A stretch of DNA of 64,000 nt from an uncultured Pseudomonadales bacterium (lineage in GTDB: Bacteria > Pseudomonadota > Gammaproteobacteria > Pseudomonadales > Balneatricaceae), in NCBI GenBank assembly GCA_937773555.1, contig CALJVT010000001.1:53784-117783 (forward strand). The letters are read 5' to 3'. A model generated the notes under the pieces. That model saw nothing but the letters and a program-made list of their open reading frames with translations, was not told the origin of the DNA and did no database searches. Shown piece by piece: positions 63,309 through 64,000 of the stretch. Numbering within the stretch: position 1 is the first letter of the stretch; each line of letters begins with the position of its first letter. Made by a program: the position numbers and the translations under genes.

Positions 63309-63815
63309 TTGCGGAATACTAGAAGGGGTAGTCAAATCTTAGATGCAAAAACCTTTAAGACAGTGATAGAAATACACCGCTAGTATCAATAGACCTCTGC
63401 TTAGTATGTGATGGTCAAGTATTGTTGGGCAAGCGCAACAACGAGCCCCTGAAGGGTAAGTGGTTTACGCCAGGCGGACGAATCCATAAAAATGAAACCT
63501 GGCAGGACGCATTGCTTAGGATTGCTGAAGTGGAATTAGGTTTAAGTGGCATCGCGGTAGAGGATTTTTCTTTAATGGGTGTGTGGGATCATTTTTATAA
63601 CAATAGTGCCCTTGATCAAAACACATCAACTCATTATGTGAACCTACCCCACTATGCAGAGTTTAAATCTAGAACCTCAAATAACCTTAGATGATCAGCA
63701 TGGTGACTTTAAGTGGTTTGATCTGGCAGTGGTATCTAATGATGAAAAATTCCATCCTTACATGCGCAACTATGCGAGTTGGTTATTAAATAAGATAGGA
63801 GATACAGATGATTAA
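63309..63815 (+). pseudogene. gmm: GDP-mannose mannosyl hydrolase (Nudix), multiply frameshifted
   Basis: The Nudix hydrolase that removes mannose from GDP-mannose can be read only across three frames: ILDAKTFKTVIE (to about 63371), then TPLVSIDLCLVCDGQVLLGKRNNEPLKGKWFTPGGRIHKNETWQDALLRIAEVELGL up to about 63670, then LEPQITLDDQHGDFKWFDLAVVSNDEKFHPYMRNYASWLL to the TAA at 63813-63815. One A is missing near 63369-63373 and one or two bases differ near 63670-63677. No good start codon is found. It overlaps manC by 8 bp. Confidence 0.75.
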
Positions 63816-64000
63816 AGCCGTCGTTATGGCGGGTGGTTCAGGCACGCGCCTATGGCCTTTATCTCGAGCCGCACATCCCAAGCAATTTTTAGCCCTTCAT
63901 GGTGACGACACCATGCTGCAGGCTACGTTTAAGCGGCTTGATGGTTTGGATATCCAGTCCTCAGTCACAATATGTAATGAGGAGCACCGCTTCTTTGTGG
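63808..64000 (+). CDS. manC: Mannose-1-phosphate guanylyltransferase, N-terminal part (cut by window end)
   Basis: The 64 visible residues begin [43 protein letters not shown], the nucleotide-binding signature of ManC/CpsB-type GDP-mannose pyrophosphorylases, which make GDP-mannose from GTP and mannose-1-phosphate. The gene continues beyond the window. With gmm it indicates GDP-mannose-derived sugars in the surface polysaccharide. Confidence 0.93.
   Translation, partial: MIKAVVMAGGSGTRLWPLSRAAHPKQFLALHGDDTMLQATFKRLDGLDIQSSVTICNEEHRFFV

Overview
The window is a chromosomal segment of a gammaproteobacterium, most likely a marine, polarly flagellated relative of the Oceanospirillales/Alteromonadales. 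The grounds are gammaproteobacterial gene orders (proA-nadD-rsfS-rlmH-mrdA-rodA, mltB-rlpA-dacA-ybeD-lipB-lipA, leuS-lptE-holA), sodium-linked machinery (oadGAB next to a PomA/PomB-type motor), a glycine-betaine type ABC transporter, and flagellar genes with sigma-54 and sigma-28 promoter sequences. The species cannot be named from the sequence alone.

Layout. 1-3.4 kb: a cut TPR-like gene, a DUF2333 gene, ppa, fbp. 3.5-10.1 kb: ubiX, proA, nadD, rsfS, rlmH, mrdA, rodA. 10.1-17.1 kb: an eight-gene operon on the minus strand, DUF1445 - pxpA - pxpB - pxpC - DUF4392 - lysR - dat - alr. It sits between rodA and mltB, genes that are usually adjacent. 17.3-22.6 kb: mltB, rlpA, dacA, ybeD, lipB, lipA. 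22.7-25.1 kb: a saccharopine-dehydrogenase-like gene and a DAO/DadA-like FAD oxidase. 25.1-29.3 kb: holA, lptE, leuS on the minus strand. Then come tRNA-Arg(ACG) with its promoter, an ABHD10-like hydrolase, a DsbA-family protein, a betaine-type ABC transporter, a class III CoA-transferase, a GFA-family protein, thiI and oadGAB.

43.1-56.9 kb is flagellar: pomA, pomB, fliK, a stand-alone FlhB C-terminal gene, DUF2802, flgN, flgM, flgA, flgBCDE and flgIJKL. flgF, flgG and flgH are absent from their usual place. flgJ lacks its muramidase domain and flgE carries a frameshift. flgA and pomB both have repeated domains. 57.1-64 kb: a YciO/YrdC gene, then a surface-polysaccharide locus: WecA-like transferase, rfaH, a palindrome plus an ops element, an EPS-type MarR regulator, frameshifted galU, glmS, a truncated adenosine-kinase fragment, a broken GDP-mannose hydrolase gene and the start of manC.

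The most interesting system is the 10-17 kb operon. It encodes both halves of the D-glutamate cyclase DGLUCY as separate proteins (DUF1445 and DUF4392), together with the three-subunit 5-oxoprolinase PxpABC, a D-amino-acid aminotransferase and an alanine racemase, under a LysR regulator. This reads as a self-contained route linking D-alanine, D-glutamate, 5-oxoproline and glutamate. The chemistry is inferred from family membership. The gene order, spacing and repeats in the control region are seen directly.
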